64,000 nt of DNA from positions 1,302,001-1,366,000 of the forward strand of contig CAWBUW010000012.1 of the NCBI GenBank assembly GCA_963792075.1. Reading direction: 5' to 3'. Position numbers and translations under genes: made by a program. Each line of letters opens with the position of its first letter. The first letter of the stretch is position 1. Shown here one piece after another: positions 31,071 through 39,282 of this stretch. Source of the DNA: CAWBUW01 sp963792075 (GTDB lineage Bacteria > Chloroflexota > Anaerolineae > Anaerolineales > UBA4823). The notes below the pieces were generated by a model that worked only from the letters and a program-made list of their open reading frames with translations, did no database searches and was not told the DNA's origin.

Positions 31071-31149
31071 CTTTCCTACTAATCCCTTTTCGACAGAGGA
31101 GGCTGGCGCGGCCTTCACCGTCGCCAACTTCTCCACCCCTTAGATATAT

Positions 31150-33132
31150 ATGTCATCGATTGATGAAATCAAGGCCAGAATAGATATCGTAGACCTGGTC
31201 TCGGAAACGGTCCAGTTGAAGCGTTCGGGTAAGAACTATACTGGTTTTTGCCCTTTCCACGCTAATACGCGCACACCTTCCTTTGTCGTCTTCGCGGAGA
31301 CGGGCACCTGGCGCTGTTTCGGGCAGTGCAACGAGGGCGGGGATATCTTCCGCTTTGTGATGAAGAAAGAGGGCTGGGATTTCCCAGAAACGCTGCGCGC
31401 CCTGGCAGAGCGCGCCGGTGTGCAGCTTCGCCCGGTGACGCCGCAGGAGGTGGAAGCGGCGGAAGAATACGACCGGCTGCGCCAACTGTTAGAAGAAGCG
31501 GTGTTGTTCTACCGCCATCACCTGCTCCATACGCCGCCGGGACAGGAGGCGCAGGCTTATTTGACCAACCGTGGTATCCAGGTTGAAACCCAGGAAGCCT
31601 TTGGGCTGGGGTACGCGCCGCAGTCATGGGATGTTTTGCTCAATCACTTTAAGGGGAAGGGCTATTCCGAAAAGGATTTGCTGGAGGTCGGCCTGGTGAC
31701 CGAGCGCGAGCCAGGGGATCCCTCACGGGGCGTTTACGATCGCTTCCGCCACCGGATCTTGATCCCCATCCGCGACGAACGCGGGCGCATGGCAGGCTTC
31801 GGGGCGCGCATCCTGAACCCGGAGGATGTGCCCAAGTTCCTCAACTCGCCGCAGACCCCCGTATTTGATAAGGGACATTTGCTGTATGGACTGGATCGAG
31901 CGCGCAAGCAGATCCGCACCGCTGACCAGGTAGTGATTGTAGAAGGCTACCTGGATGTGATCGCACTGCACCAGGCAGGCTTTACCAATACTGTCTCACC
32001 CATGGGCACTGCCCTGACCGAAACACAGCTTGGATTGATCAAGCGCTTCACCCGGCGGATTGTACTGGCGCTGGACCCGGATGCGGCCGGAGTCAAGGCC
32101 ACGCTGCGCGGCCTGGAGATCGCACGCCAGACTATGGACCGCGAAGATGAGGTTTCCTTTGACGCGCGCGGCTTGCTGGGTCATGAAGCCCGCCTGCAGG
32201 CGGATATCCGCGTGACCACGCTGCCAGAAGGGATGGACCCGGATGACGTGGTCAAACGCAGCCCGGCGGAGTGGGAACAAATCCTGGCGCAGGCCAAGCC
32301 GGTGGTGGTGCACGTCATGGAGACGCTGGCTGCCGGGAAAAACCTGGATGACCCCAAGGTGAAATCTGACCTGGCGCGCCAGGTGCTGCCGCTGATTGAA
32401 GACGTTTCCGATGCCGTGGAGCGGGAAGCCTACCGCCAGCGCCTGGCACGGCTGCTGCATATTGATGAAGTAGCCATGGCCAGGCTGCACGGGCCTCCAG
32501 CGGGGCGGACCGGCCGGCGCTCGGTTACGCCGGTAAGCCGAGATAAGCCAACTGGTCGCCGCCAGGTCACGACCGGCATTGCCTCCGGCGACGCTGCCAC
32601 ACCCAAAATAGAAACCGCCCCATTCAAAATGGAAGCATTCTGCCTGGGGGTGCTGATGCGGAGGCCGGACCTGGTGTATCGCATTGACCGGTCTATGCAA
32701 GAGTACGGTCTGCCGCGCCTCTCGATTGGTGATTTCCAATATTCCGAACACCAGACCATATTCAGCCTGGTGCTTGAATCGCTGGCGCAGGACATTTCCG
32801 AGCCACTTACCTTCGTATTGAATGGCTTAGGCGATTCGATGGCGATGATGGAAACGGCAGATGAGCTATTGAAGCGTACGGTCGAGGTGGATCCGTCCAA
32901 GACCACGGACGCGGAACGTGTCCTGGCTGAGCTGGTGCGGCGGGTGCTGAACCTGCGCGAGAATTACGCGCGCGATGCTGCCCAAAACATGCAGTGGATG
33001 ATGCAGGATGCCCAAGAACAGGGAAAAGCGGTCCCCGAAGAATACCTGCATGGGATAAAATACTATTCGAACTTGTATTTGCGTTTTCACAAAGCCCTAG
33101 ATCAATTTACCAGTCACACCAAAACGAGTTGA
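31150..33132 (+). CDS. dnaG: DNA primase DnaG
   Basis: A 660-residue primase that makes RNA primers at the replication fork. The zinc-binding domain has CPFHANTRTPSFVV and CFGQCNEGGD near residues 38-70. The RNA polymerase core and Toprim domain follow (VIVEGYLDVIALHQAGF, IVLALDPDAAGVKA). A C-terminal helicase-binding region starts at about residue 490. The ATG at 31150 is fixed by an in-frame stop 9 nt upstream; no ribosome binding site is visible. The sigma factor gene starts 2 bp after its stop, the familiar dnaG-rpoD order. Confidence 0.97.
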   Translation: MSSIDEIKARIDIVDLVSETVQLKRSGKNYTGFCPFHANTRTPSFVVFAETGTWRCFGQCNEGGDIFRFVMKKEGWDFPETLRALAERAGVQLRPVTPQEVEAAEEYDRLRQLLEEAVLFYRHHLLHTPPGQEAQAYLTNRGIQVETQEAFGLGYAPQSWDVLLNHFKGKGYSEKDLLEVGLVTEREPGDPSRGVYDRFRHRILIPIRDERGRMAGFGARILNPEDVPKFLNSPQTPVFDKGHLLYGLDRARKQIRTADQVVIVEGYLDVIALHQAGFTNTVSPMGTALTETQLGLIKRFTRRIVLALDPDAAGVKATLRGLEIARQTMDREDEVSFDARGLLGHEARLQADIRVTTLPEGMDPDDVVKRSPAEWEQILAQAKPVVVHVMETLAAGKNLDDPKVKSDLARQVLPLIEDVSDAVEREAYRQRLARLLHIDEVAMARLHGPPAGRTGRRSVTPVSRDKPTGRRQVTTGIASGDAATPKIETAPFKMEAFCLGVLMRRPDLVYRIDRSMQEYGLPRLSIGDFQYSEHQTIFSLVLESLAQDISEPLTFVLNGLGDSMAMMETADELLKRTVEVDPSKTTDAERVLAELVRRVLNLRENYARDAAQNMQWMMQDAQEQGKAVPEEYLHGIKYYSNLYLRFHKALDQFTSHTKTS

Positions 33133-33134
33133 CC

Positions 33135-34772
33135 ATGACCAGAAAAGCTGTAAGTGGAAAAACTGCTGCCCCGGCCGTCAAAAAGATGCGACGTAAAGTG
33201 CAAGAGGAATTTACGGCCTCCGCCGAGTCCTCTAATCCCGCGGAGATCCTCCCCGGCGATGATTTCGAAGACCTCTTGGGCGCGGATGATGAAGCTGTCG
33301 TTGAAGAGCCGGATGTTAATGAATTAGTGTTAGAAGCAAGCGAGTTGGAAAACCTGGATAAGGACGATACGCTGGAGCTGCTTCGAACGCCTGCAGTCAC
33401 GATGGAATTTGGGGAAGACCCGGTGCGCCTGTATCTCAAGGAAATTGGCGAGATCGAGCTGCTGGATTCGGATCGGGAATTCTGGCTGGCCGTGCGGATA
33501 GAAGCCTACCGCCGCGCGGATGCGATCAGCCGCAGCCATCCGGTCGCCCGGCGCAGCGATTTCGTCCCGCGCGGGGTATATCAAGCGCTTTATGAAGAAC
33601 TGCAGACAAACTGGAAACGCCTGGTCGAAGATACCCGGCGTATGGATTACGCCTGTCCGGATTTTGACCTGATCCTGGCCGAGGCGCAGATGCTGCGCCA
33701 GACCTGGATGAGTGAGCAGCCCTCGTACCTGCGCAATTACCTGGATAACGGCCGCTGGGGCAAGGATCATTTTTGGGATGCGGTTGCCCGCCACGCTATT
33801 GCCGTATTCATCAGCATTTATGTCCTGCCCGAGGACACCGCGCTGCATCTGGGGAGGTTTGTCGCCTCACACGGGAAGCTGCCTGCCGAGCGGACTCTGG
33901 TTACTCATCTGCCCGAAGATGCCGTACTGAGCGCGGAGATGGAGAAGGTGCGTTTCCAGTCCGTCGATGCGCGCCAGACGATCATCCGCTCTAACCTGCG
34001 CCTGGTCGTCAGTGTGGCCAAGCGTTACATCGGCCGCGGCTCATCCTTCCTCGATTTGATCCAGGAAGGCAATATTGGCTTGCTGCGCGCGGTATCCAAA
34101 TTCGATCCGACGCGCGGCTATAAGTTCAGTACCTATGCTACCTGGTGGATTCGCCAATCGATCAGCCGTTCGATTGCGGACCAGGCGCGTACGATCCGCA
34201 TCCCGGTGCACATTTTTGAGTTGATCAACCGCCTGCTGCGCATTCAGCGGAAGCTGACGCAGGATTTGGGTCGCGACCCCTCGCCCGAAGAATTAGCCCT
34301 GGAGGCCGAGTTCCTCGACCCAAAAGATTCACAGGTGATTGTCCGCGCCCTCCAGGCCGGGACGCCAATCCCGGCGGATGTACGCCGGCGCTGGGCGCGT
34401 GCGGCGAGCAAAGTGAGCCGCGTGCTGCGCGCCTCCGAAGAGCCCATGTCCCTGGATAGCCCCGTCGGCAGCGAAGACAGCAGTCAACTGGGAGATTTTA
34501 TCGAGGACCAGGAAGCGTTGGAACCGATGGATGCTGCCGCCCGCGAGATGCTGCGCGAGCAGGTGAAGAACGCGCTGGCAGTGCTTTCGGATCGCGAGCG
34601 AGAAGTGCTGGAGCTGCGCTTTGGGCTGGTTGATGGGAAGGATCACACCCTCGAAGAGGTGGGCCAGTATTTCAATGTTACCCGCGAACGGATTCGCCAG
34701 ATCGAGGCGAAAGCGCTGCGTAAGCTGCGCCACCCCACCCGCAGCCGGTATTTACGAGATTATTTAGGGTAA
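33135..34772 (+). CDS. rpoD: RNA polymerase primary sigma factor (RpoD/SigA)
   Basis: A 545-residue primary sigma factor. A charged N-terminal part is followed by region 1.2 (DPVRLYLKEIGEIELLD), a non-conserved insertion, region 2 (DLIQEGNIGLLRAVSKFDP, YKFSTYATWWIRQSISR; -10 recognition), region 3 (IRIPVHIFELINRLLRIQRK) and region 4 (EREVLELRFGL, TRERIRQIEAKALRKLR; -35 recognition). The ATG at 33135 is 2 bp after the dnaG stop. The many near-consensus TATAAT boxes in the window agree with such a factor. Confidence 0.96.
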   Translation: MTRKAVSGKTAAPAVKKMRRKVQEEFTASAESSNPAEILPGDDFEDLLGADDEAVVEEPDVNELVLEASELENLDKDDTLELLRTPAVTMEFGEDPVRLYLKEIGEIELLDSDREFWLAVRIEAYRRADAISRSHPVARRSDFVPRGVYQALYEELQTNWKRLVEDTRRMDYACPDFDLILAEAQMLRQTWMSEQPSYLRNYLDNGRWGKDHFWDAVARHAIAVFISIYVLPEDTALHLGRFVASHGKLPAERTLVTHLPEDAVLSAEMEKVRFQSVDARQTIIRSNLRLVVSVAKRYIGRGSSFLDLIQEGNIGLLRAVSKFDPTRGYKFSTYATWWIRQSISRSIADQARTIRIPVHIFELINRLLRIQRKLTQDLGRDPSPEELALEAEFLDPKDSQVIVRALQAGTPIPADVRRRWARAASKVSRVLRASEEPMSLDSPVGSEDSSQLGDFIEDQEALEPMDAAAREMLREQVKNALAVLSDREREVLELRFGLVDGKDHTLEEVGQYFNVTRERIRQIEAKALRKLRHPTRSRYLRDYLG

Positions 34773-34792
34773 ATTCCTCTTCTATGTGAAAA

Positions 34793-34821
34793 TTGACACA
34801 CGTGGATCCTTGTGATAAACT
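34793..34821 (+). promoter_or_regulatory. Promoter of the nuo operon
   Basis: TTGACA (34793-34798), 17-bp spacer, TAAACT (34816-34821), with TG one base before the -10 (extended -10). It lies 75 bp ahead of nuoA and is the only good promoter seen for the 14.6-kb operon. Confidence 0.75.
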
Positions 34822-34895
34822 TTCGACACTTGATTCCTCGGGCCGTTTGGGAGGTAGTATGCTCGAGGGTCTTATTTTTCTGAAGTGAGGTTTCT

Positions 34896-35267
34896 ATGAC
34901 AAATGCGTTTTTACCCCTCGCTGTATTGTTTACCCTGGCCATTGCGATGGCGTTCCTGGTCATCGGACTGGGTAACTGGTTCGGCCCTAACCGTCCTTCC
35001 CAACGCAAATCTGCCTCGTATGAATCGGGTATGAAGCCCATTGGCCCTGGCACGCGCCGCATTTCGATCCGCTTTTACCTGATCGCAGTGTTGTTCATCT
35101 TGTTTGACATAGAAATCGTATTTTTCCTGCCCTGGGCAGTTACTTTGCAATACTTTAAACAGAACGGCCTGGGGCTTTTTGCACTGGTCGAAATGTTGAT
35201 CTTTGTCGGCATCTTACTGGTAGGGTATATCTATGCATGGAAGAAGGGAGCACTGGAATGGGAGTAG
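34896..35267 (+). CDS. nuoA: NADH-quinone oxidoreductase subunit A
   Basis: A 123-residue membrane subunit of respiratory complex I with three hydrophobic spans. Family segments are KSASYESGMKPIGPGTRR, RFYLIAVLFILFDIEIVFF (span 2 with conserved acidic residues) and the ending YIYAWKKGALEWE. First gene of nuoA-N; its end overlaps nuoB by 10 bp. Confidence 0.97.
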   Translation: MTNAFLPLAVLFTLAIAMAFLVIGLGNWFGPNRPSQRKSASYESGMKPIGPGTRRISIRFYLIAVLFILFDIEIVFFLPWAVTLQYFKQNGLGLFALVEMLIFVGILLVGYIYAWKKGALEWE

Positions 35268-35740
35268 AACAAAAACTCGGGAATATGGGCGTGGTTACTT
35301 TGCGCCTGGAAGACGTGGTCAACTGGGCGCGCACCAATTCCATGTGGCCGATGCTGTTTGGCCTGGCCTGCTGCGCGATCGAAATGATGTCTGCTCAGGC
35401 CGCCGATTATGATATGAGCCGCTTCGGGATGGAGCTCATGCGCGCCAGCCCGCGCCAGTCTGATCTGATGATTGTCGCCGGGCGCGTGTCGCGCAAGATG
35501 GCCCCCGTTTTGCGCCGCTTATACGATCAGATGCCTGACCCTAAGTGGGTGGTTTCGATGGGCGACTGCGCTTCTTGCGGGGGTGTCTTCAATAACTATG
35601 CCGTCGTTCAGGGAGTTGATGAGATCGTACCCGTTGATGTGTATGTGGCGGGCTGTCCCCCTCGTCCTGAGGCGCTGATCCATGGCATTATGACGCTGCA
35701 CGAGAAGGTGCGCGGCGAAAAGCTCAAAAACTGGGCTTAA
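35258..35740 (+). CDS. nuoB: NADH-quinone oxidoreductase subunit B
   Basis: A 160-residue subunit that carries cluster N2, the last iron-sulfur cluster before quinone. The four cysteines lie in GLACCAIEMM (two), GDCASCGG and VAGCPPRPE. The start is ATG 35258 inside the nuoA end. Confidence 0.97.
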   Translation: MGVEQKLGNMGVVTLRLEDVVNWARTNSMWPMLFGLACCAIEMMSAQAADYDMSRFGMELMRASPRQSDLMIVAGRVSRKMAPVLRRLYDQMPDPKWVVSMGDCASCGGVFNNYAVVQGVDEIVPVDVYVAGCPPRPEALIHGIMTLHEKVRGEKLKNWA

Positions 35741-35749
35741 GGAGGATCC

Positions 35750-36271
35750 ATGAACGATCATCTGCGAATAGCCGTTGACGCGCTGATAGCGCGGTTTGCA
35801 GGCCAGGAGAGCGAGCACTGTGGGCAGGTGACGGTGACACTGCCTGCTGCTCAGATCGTGGACGCGGTGACCATTCTGCGGGACGAGTTTGGGTTCGATT
35901 TCCTCTCCAGCCTGACCGCCGTGGATTACTGGCCCGAGATGGAGCCGCGCTTCCATGTGGTGTACCAACTCTGGTCCAACCAGCACAAGGTTCGCTTTAC
36001 GCTGCGGGTGCCGGTAAACGATGCCCGGCCTGAAGTCCCCAGTGTTGAGCCGGTCCATCCGGTGGCTAACTGGCACGAACGTGAAGTTTTCGATATGTTC
36101 GGTATTCGCTTCAGCGGCCATTCAGATATGCGCCGTATTTTGATGCCGTATGACTGGGTGGGTCACCCGCTGCGCAAGGATTACCCGCTGGGGTATGAAG
36201 AACCGCAGTTCACCTTCAATTTCGACAAGATTCAGGTCCGCAAGCATCGCGGCCGCTACGAAGAGGCGTAA
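35750..36271 (+). CDS. nuoC: NADH-quinone oxidoreductase subunit C
   Basis: A 173-residue subunit of the peripheral arm. It has the family segments LTAVDYWPEMEPRFHVVYQL, NWHEREVFDMFGIRFSGH and RKDYPLGYEEPQF. It is separate from NuoD, unlike the fused NuoCD of E. coli. GGAGG lies 4-8 nt before the ATG. Confidence 0.97.
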   Translation: MNDHLRIAVDALIARFAGQESEHCGQVTVTLPAAQIVDAVTILRDEFGFDFLSSLTAVDYWPEMEPRFHVVYQLWSNQHKVRFTLRVPVNDARPEVPSVEPVHPVANWHEREVFDMFGIRFSGHSDMRRILMPYDWVGHPLRKDYPLGYEEPQFTFNFDKIQVRKHRGRYEEA

Positions 36272-36276
36272 CGCTT

Positions 36277-37506
36277 ATGCTGGAAAAAACAGAAGTTTCC
36301 CTGGATGAGCTGCGACACCTGGTTTCGAACCGGGCGATTGAAGGCGAGACCGTGCTGTTGAATATGGGCCCGCAGCACCCCTCCACGCATGGTGTCTTGC
36401 GCCTGCTGCTGGAGCTGGAGGGCGAAACGGTCATCAACTGTATTCCGGATATTGGCTTCCTGCACACAGGCATTGAGAAGAATATGGAAGCCAAGACCTT
36501 CGAGAAGGCCGCGGTAATGACCGACCGCATGGATTACCTGAACACGGTGGGCAACAACCTGGTCTACTGCCTGGCGATTGAAACCCTGGCCGATCTGGAT
36601 GTGCCACTCCGCGCCCAGGCCGTCCGGGTGATCTTGACCGAGCTGCAGCGCATCGCTTCTCACCTGGTCTGGTTGGGCACGCATGCCCTGGACCTGGCGG
36701 CCATGTCTGTCTTCCTGTACTGCTTCCGCGAGCGCGAGCTGATCCTGGATATCCTGGAAATGTGCGGTGGGCAGCGTATGATGGCGACTTACTTCCGCCC
36801 CGGCGGCCTGTGGCGGGATGTACCGGCCGAGTTTGAGTCCGCCGTGCGCCAGTTCTTGCGTATCTTTCCCGCACGCATCGACCAATACGAAGCCCTGCTG
36901 ACCAATAACCCTATTTTTATTGACCGCACCAGGAAGATTGGCGTGATCTCTGCCGCTGACGCAGTGCGTTGGGGCCTGACCGGCCCCACCGGGCGCGGCT
37001 CTGGCGTCGATTACGATGTGCGTAAGGCGCAGCCCTATTCTGGCTACGAACAGTACGATTTTGAAGTGCCGTTGGGGACGCATGGCGACGTGTACGATCG
37101 TTACCTGGTGCGCATGGCGGAAATGCGCCAATCTGTGCGCATCGTCCAGCAAGCGATGGATAAGCTGCCGATCGGACCCTGGCGCAGTAATAACCGTAAA
37201 TATGTCCCGCCGCCGCGCGCCGAGCTGAGTTACAGCATGGAAGCGGTAATCCATCATTTCAAACTGTGGACAGAGGGCTTCCAGCTTCCGGCCGGGTCTA
37301 CCTACATCGCGGTAAAGTCACCCCGCGGCGAGCTGGGCTGCTTCCTGGAGAGCAACGGTGGCTCCAAACCGCACCGTGTGCACTTCCGCACACCCTCTTT
37401 CGTTCATTTGCAGGCGCTGCCGCTGCTTTCCAAAGGCCACCTGGTGGCTGACCTGGTAGGGATTGTTGGCAGCGTGGATATCGTTTTAGGAGATGCCGAC
37501 CGGTGA
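36277..37506 (+). CDS. nuoD: NADH-quinone oxidoreductase subunit D
   Basis: A 409-residue subunit forming the quinone-binding site with NuoB. Landmarks are NMGPQHPSTHGVLRLLLEL with the quinone-site histidine, GFLHTGIEKNMEAKTFEKA, GGQRMMATYFRPGG and the C-terminal VGSVDIVLGDADR. Starts 5 bp after nuoC; overlaps nuoE by 4 bp. Confidence 0.97.
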   Translation: MLEKTEVSLDELRHLVSNRAIEGETVLLNMGPQHPSTHGVLRLLLELEGETVINCIPDIGFLHTGIEKNMEAKTFEKAAVMTDRMDYLNTVGNNLVYCLAIETLADLDVPLRAQAVRVILTELQRIASHLVWLGTHALDLAAMSVFLYCFRERELILDILEMCGGQRMMATYFRPGGLWRDVPAEFESAVRQFLRIFPARIDQYEALLTNNPIFIDRTRKIGVISAADAVRWGLTGPTGRGSGVDYDVRKAQPYSGYEQYDFEVPLGTHGDVYDRYLVRMAEMRQSVRIVQQAMDKLPIGPWRSNNRKYVPPPRAELSYSMEAVIHHFKLWTEGFQLPAGSTYIAVKSPRGELGCFLESNGGSKPHRVHFRTPSFVHLQALPLLSKGHLVADLVGIVGSVDIVLGDADR

Positions 37507-37997
37507 ACGCTCTGCTCGAAAATTACCCCCAAGAAGTCCAGGCAATCCTGGCTAAATACCCTGCGGATCGCAAGCGTTCCGCGGTCATGCCGCTGCTTTA
37601 CCTTGCTCAGCGAGAAGGCGGCTTTGTGACCAAGCAGGCCATGCAGGAAATCGCCGAAATTTGTGAGATCACCGTCACCGAGGTCGCCGGGATCGTTGGT
37701 TTTTATTCGCTGTATTACGACGAACAGGCGGGCAAGTACCGCGTCCAGGTCTGTACCGATCTGCCTTGTGCGCTGCGCGGCGCAGATGAGTTCCTGGAAA
37801 AGTTGTGCCAGAACCTGGGCATCAAAGTGGGCGAGACTACCCCAGATGGCGCGGTGACCGTCGAAGCTGTCATGTGCCTGGCGGGCTGCAACAAAGCCCC
37901 TATGTTCCAGGTGCAGGGCAAAGACGGGCTGAAATATTATGAAAACCAGACTGTGGAAAGTGCCACGGCTGTGATCGACCAGTTGCGCAAGCAGTAG
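37503..37997 (+). CDS. nuoE: NADH-quinone oxidoreductase subunit E
   Basis: A 164-residue thioredoxin-fold subunit with one 2Fe-2S cluster (N1a). The ligands are in VCTDLPCAL and VMCLAGCNKAP. Part of the NADH-oxidising module with NuoF and NuoG. Confidence 0.97.
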   Translation: MNALLENYPQEVQAILAKYPADRKRSAVMPLLYLAQREGGFVTKQAMQEIAEICEITVTEVAGIVGFYSLYYDEQAGKYRVQVCTDLPCALRGADEFLEKLCQNLGIKVGETTPDGAVTVEAVMCLAGCNKAPMFQVQGKDGLKYYENQTVESATAVIDQLRKQ

Positions 37998-38015
37998 GCC
38001 GAGGAGCAGGAGATT

Positions 38016-39281
38016 ATGAGCGAACACATTCTACTGCGCCATCGAGAAAATCCCCAGATCCAAGAACTGGCTGTTTACCAGCAATTGGGTGGGTTTGAAG
38101 CCTTCCGGAAAGCCGTCACTTCCATGCAGTCCGAGGAGGTGACCGACGTGGTCAAGGCCTCCGGGCTGCGCGGCCGCGGCGGCGCCGGCTTCCCCACGGG
38201 GATGAAGTGGTCCTTTATGGACAAGAAGAATTGGCCACACTACGTGGTGGCCAATGCCGACGAGTCGGAGCCGGGGACATTCAAGGATCGCGAGATTATG
38301 GAAAACAACCCGCTGCAATTCCTGGAAGGGGTAGCCCTGGCCAGCTATGCGGTGGGAGCCAACGCAGCATATATTTACCTGCGCGGCGAGTTCTGGGAAG
38401 TGGCGCATTTCCTGGATCAAAAGATTGCCGAGCTGGAGGCCGCCGGGTTGTTGGGCGAGAACCTCTTCGGCACGCAGTATGCGCTGCGGATCTATACCCA
38501 CCTGGGCGCTGGCGCTTACATCTGCGGCGAAGAGACCGCCATGCTCGAATCCTTGGAAGGGAAGCTGGGCCAGCCGCGCCTGCGCCCGCCTTTCCCGCCA
38601 AGCTACGGCCTGTTTGGCAAGCCCACGGTGGTCAACAACGTGGAAACCCTGACCAACCTGCCGCTGATCCTCCAGAATGGCGCAGCCTGGTTCCGCGGCT
38701 TTGGTACCGAGAAAAGCCCCGGCGTCAAGATCTTCTCGCTGTCAGGCCACGTCAACAAGCCGGGCAACTACGAACTGCCCTTGGGCACCACCTTCCGTGA
38801 GCTGATCTTCGGGCACGGTGGCGGGATCCGCGATGGACACGCCATCAAGGCCATCATGCCTGCCGGTGCTTCCTCCTCGATGATTGTGGCTACCGAGCAG
38901 GCCCTGGATACGCCTATGGATTATGAGAGCGTGCCCAGTTTGGGCGCTCAGCTTGGCTCGGCCTCGATGATCATCGTGGACGATACGGTCAACCTGGCCT
39001 GGTTGGTGAATAAGACGGTGCATTTCTTTAAACACGAATCTTGCGGCAAGTGCACCCCCTGCCGTGAGGGAACTTATTGGATGATGCATATCACAGACCG
39101 GCTGGTAGAAGGCAAAGCCAGCGCAGAGGACATCCTCCTGCTCAAGAGCATTGCCAGCCAGATGAAGGGCAAGTGCTTCTGTGCGCTGGGCGAATTCTCC
39201 ATCGAAGCTGTCCTTTCAGGGATGGAGCGTTTCGAAGGCGACTTCACGGCTGTGACAGGCGGTAAGAAGGCGGTGGTGTAG
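38016..39281 (+). CDS. nuoF: NADH-quinone oxidoreductase subunit F
   Basis: A 421-residue subunit that binds FMN and oxidises NADH. It has the glycine-rich GLRGRGGAGFPTGMKW, GAGAYICGEETAMLESLEG, and cluster N3 ligands in ESCGKCTPCREG with a later cysteine in KGKCFCALGEF. Starts 18 bp after nuoE. Confidence 0.97.
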   Translation: MSEHILLRHRENPQIQELAVYQQLGGFEAFRKAVTSMQSEEVTDVVKASGLRGRGGAGFPTGMKWSFMDKKNWPHYVVANADESEPGTFKDREIMENNPLQFLEGVALASYAVGANAAYIYLRGEFWEVAHFLDQKIAELEAAGLLGENLFGTQYALRIYTHLGAGAYICGEETAMLESLEGKLGQPRLRPPFPPSYGLFGKPTVVNNVETLTNLPLILQNGAAWFRGFGTEKSPGVKIFSLSGHVNKPGNYELPLGTTFRELIFGHGGGIRDGHAIKAIMPAGASSSMIVATEQALDTPMDYESVPSLGAQLGSASMIIVDDTVNLAWLVNKTVHFFKHESCGKCTPCREGTYWMMHITDRLVEGKASAEDILLLKSIASQMKGKCFCALGEFSIEAVLSGMERFEGDFTAVTGGKKAVV

Positions 39282-39282
39282 G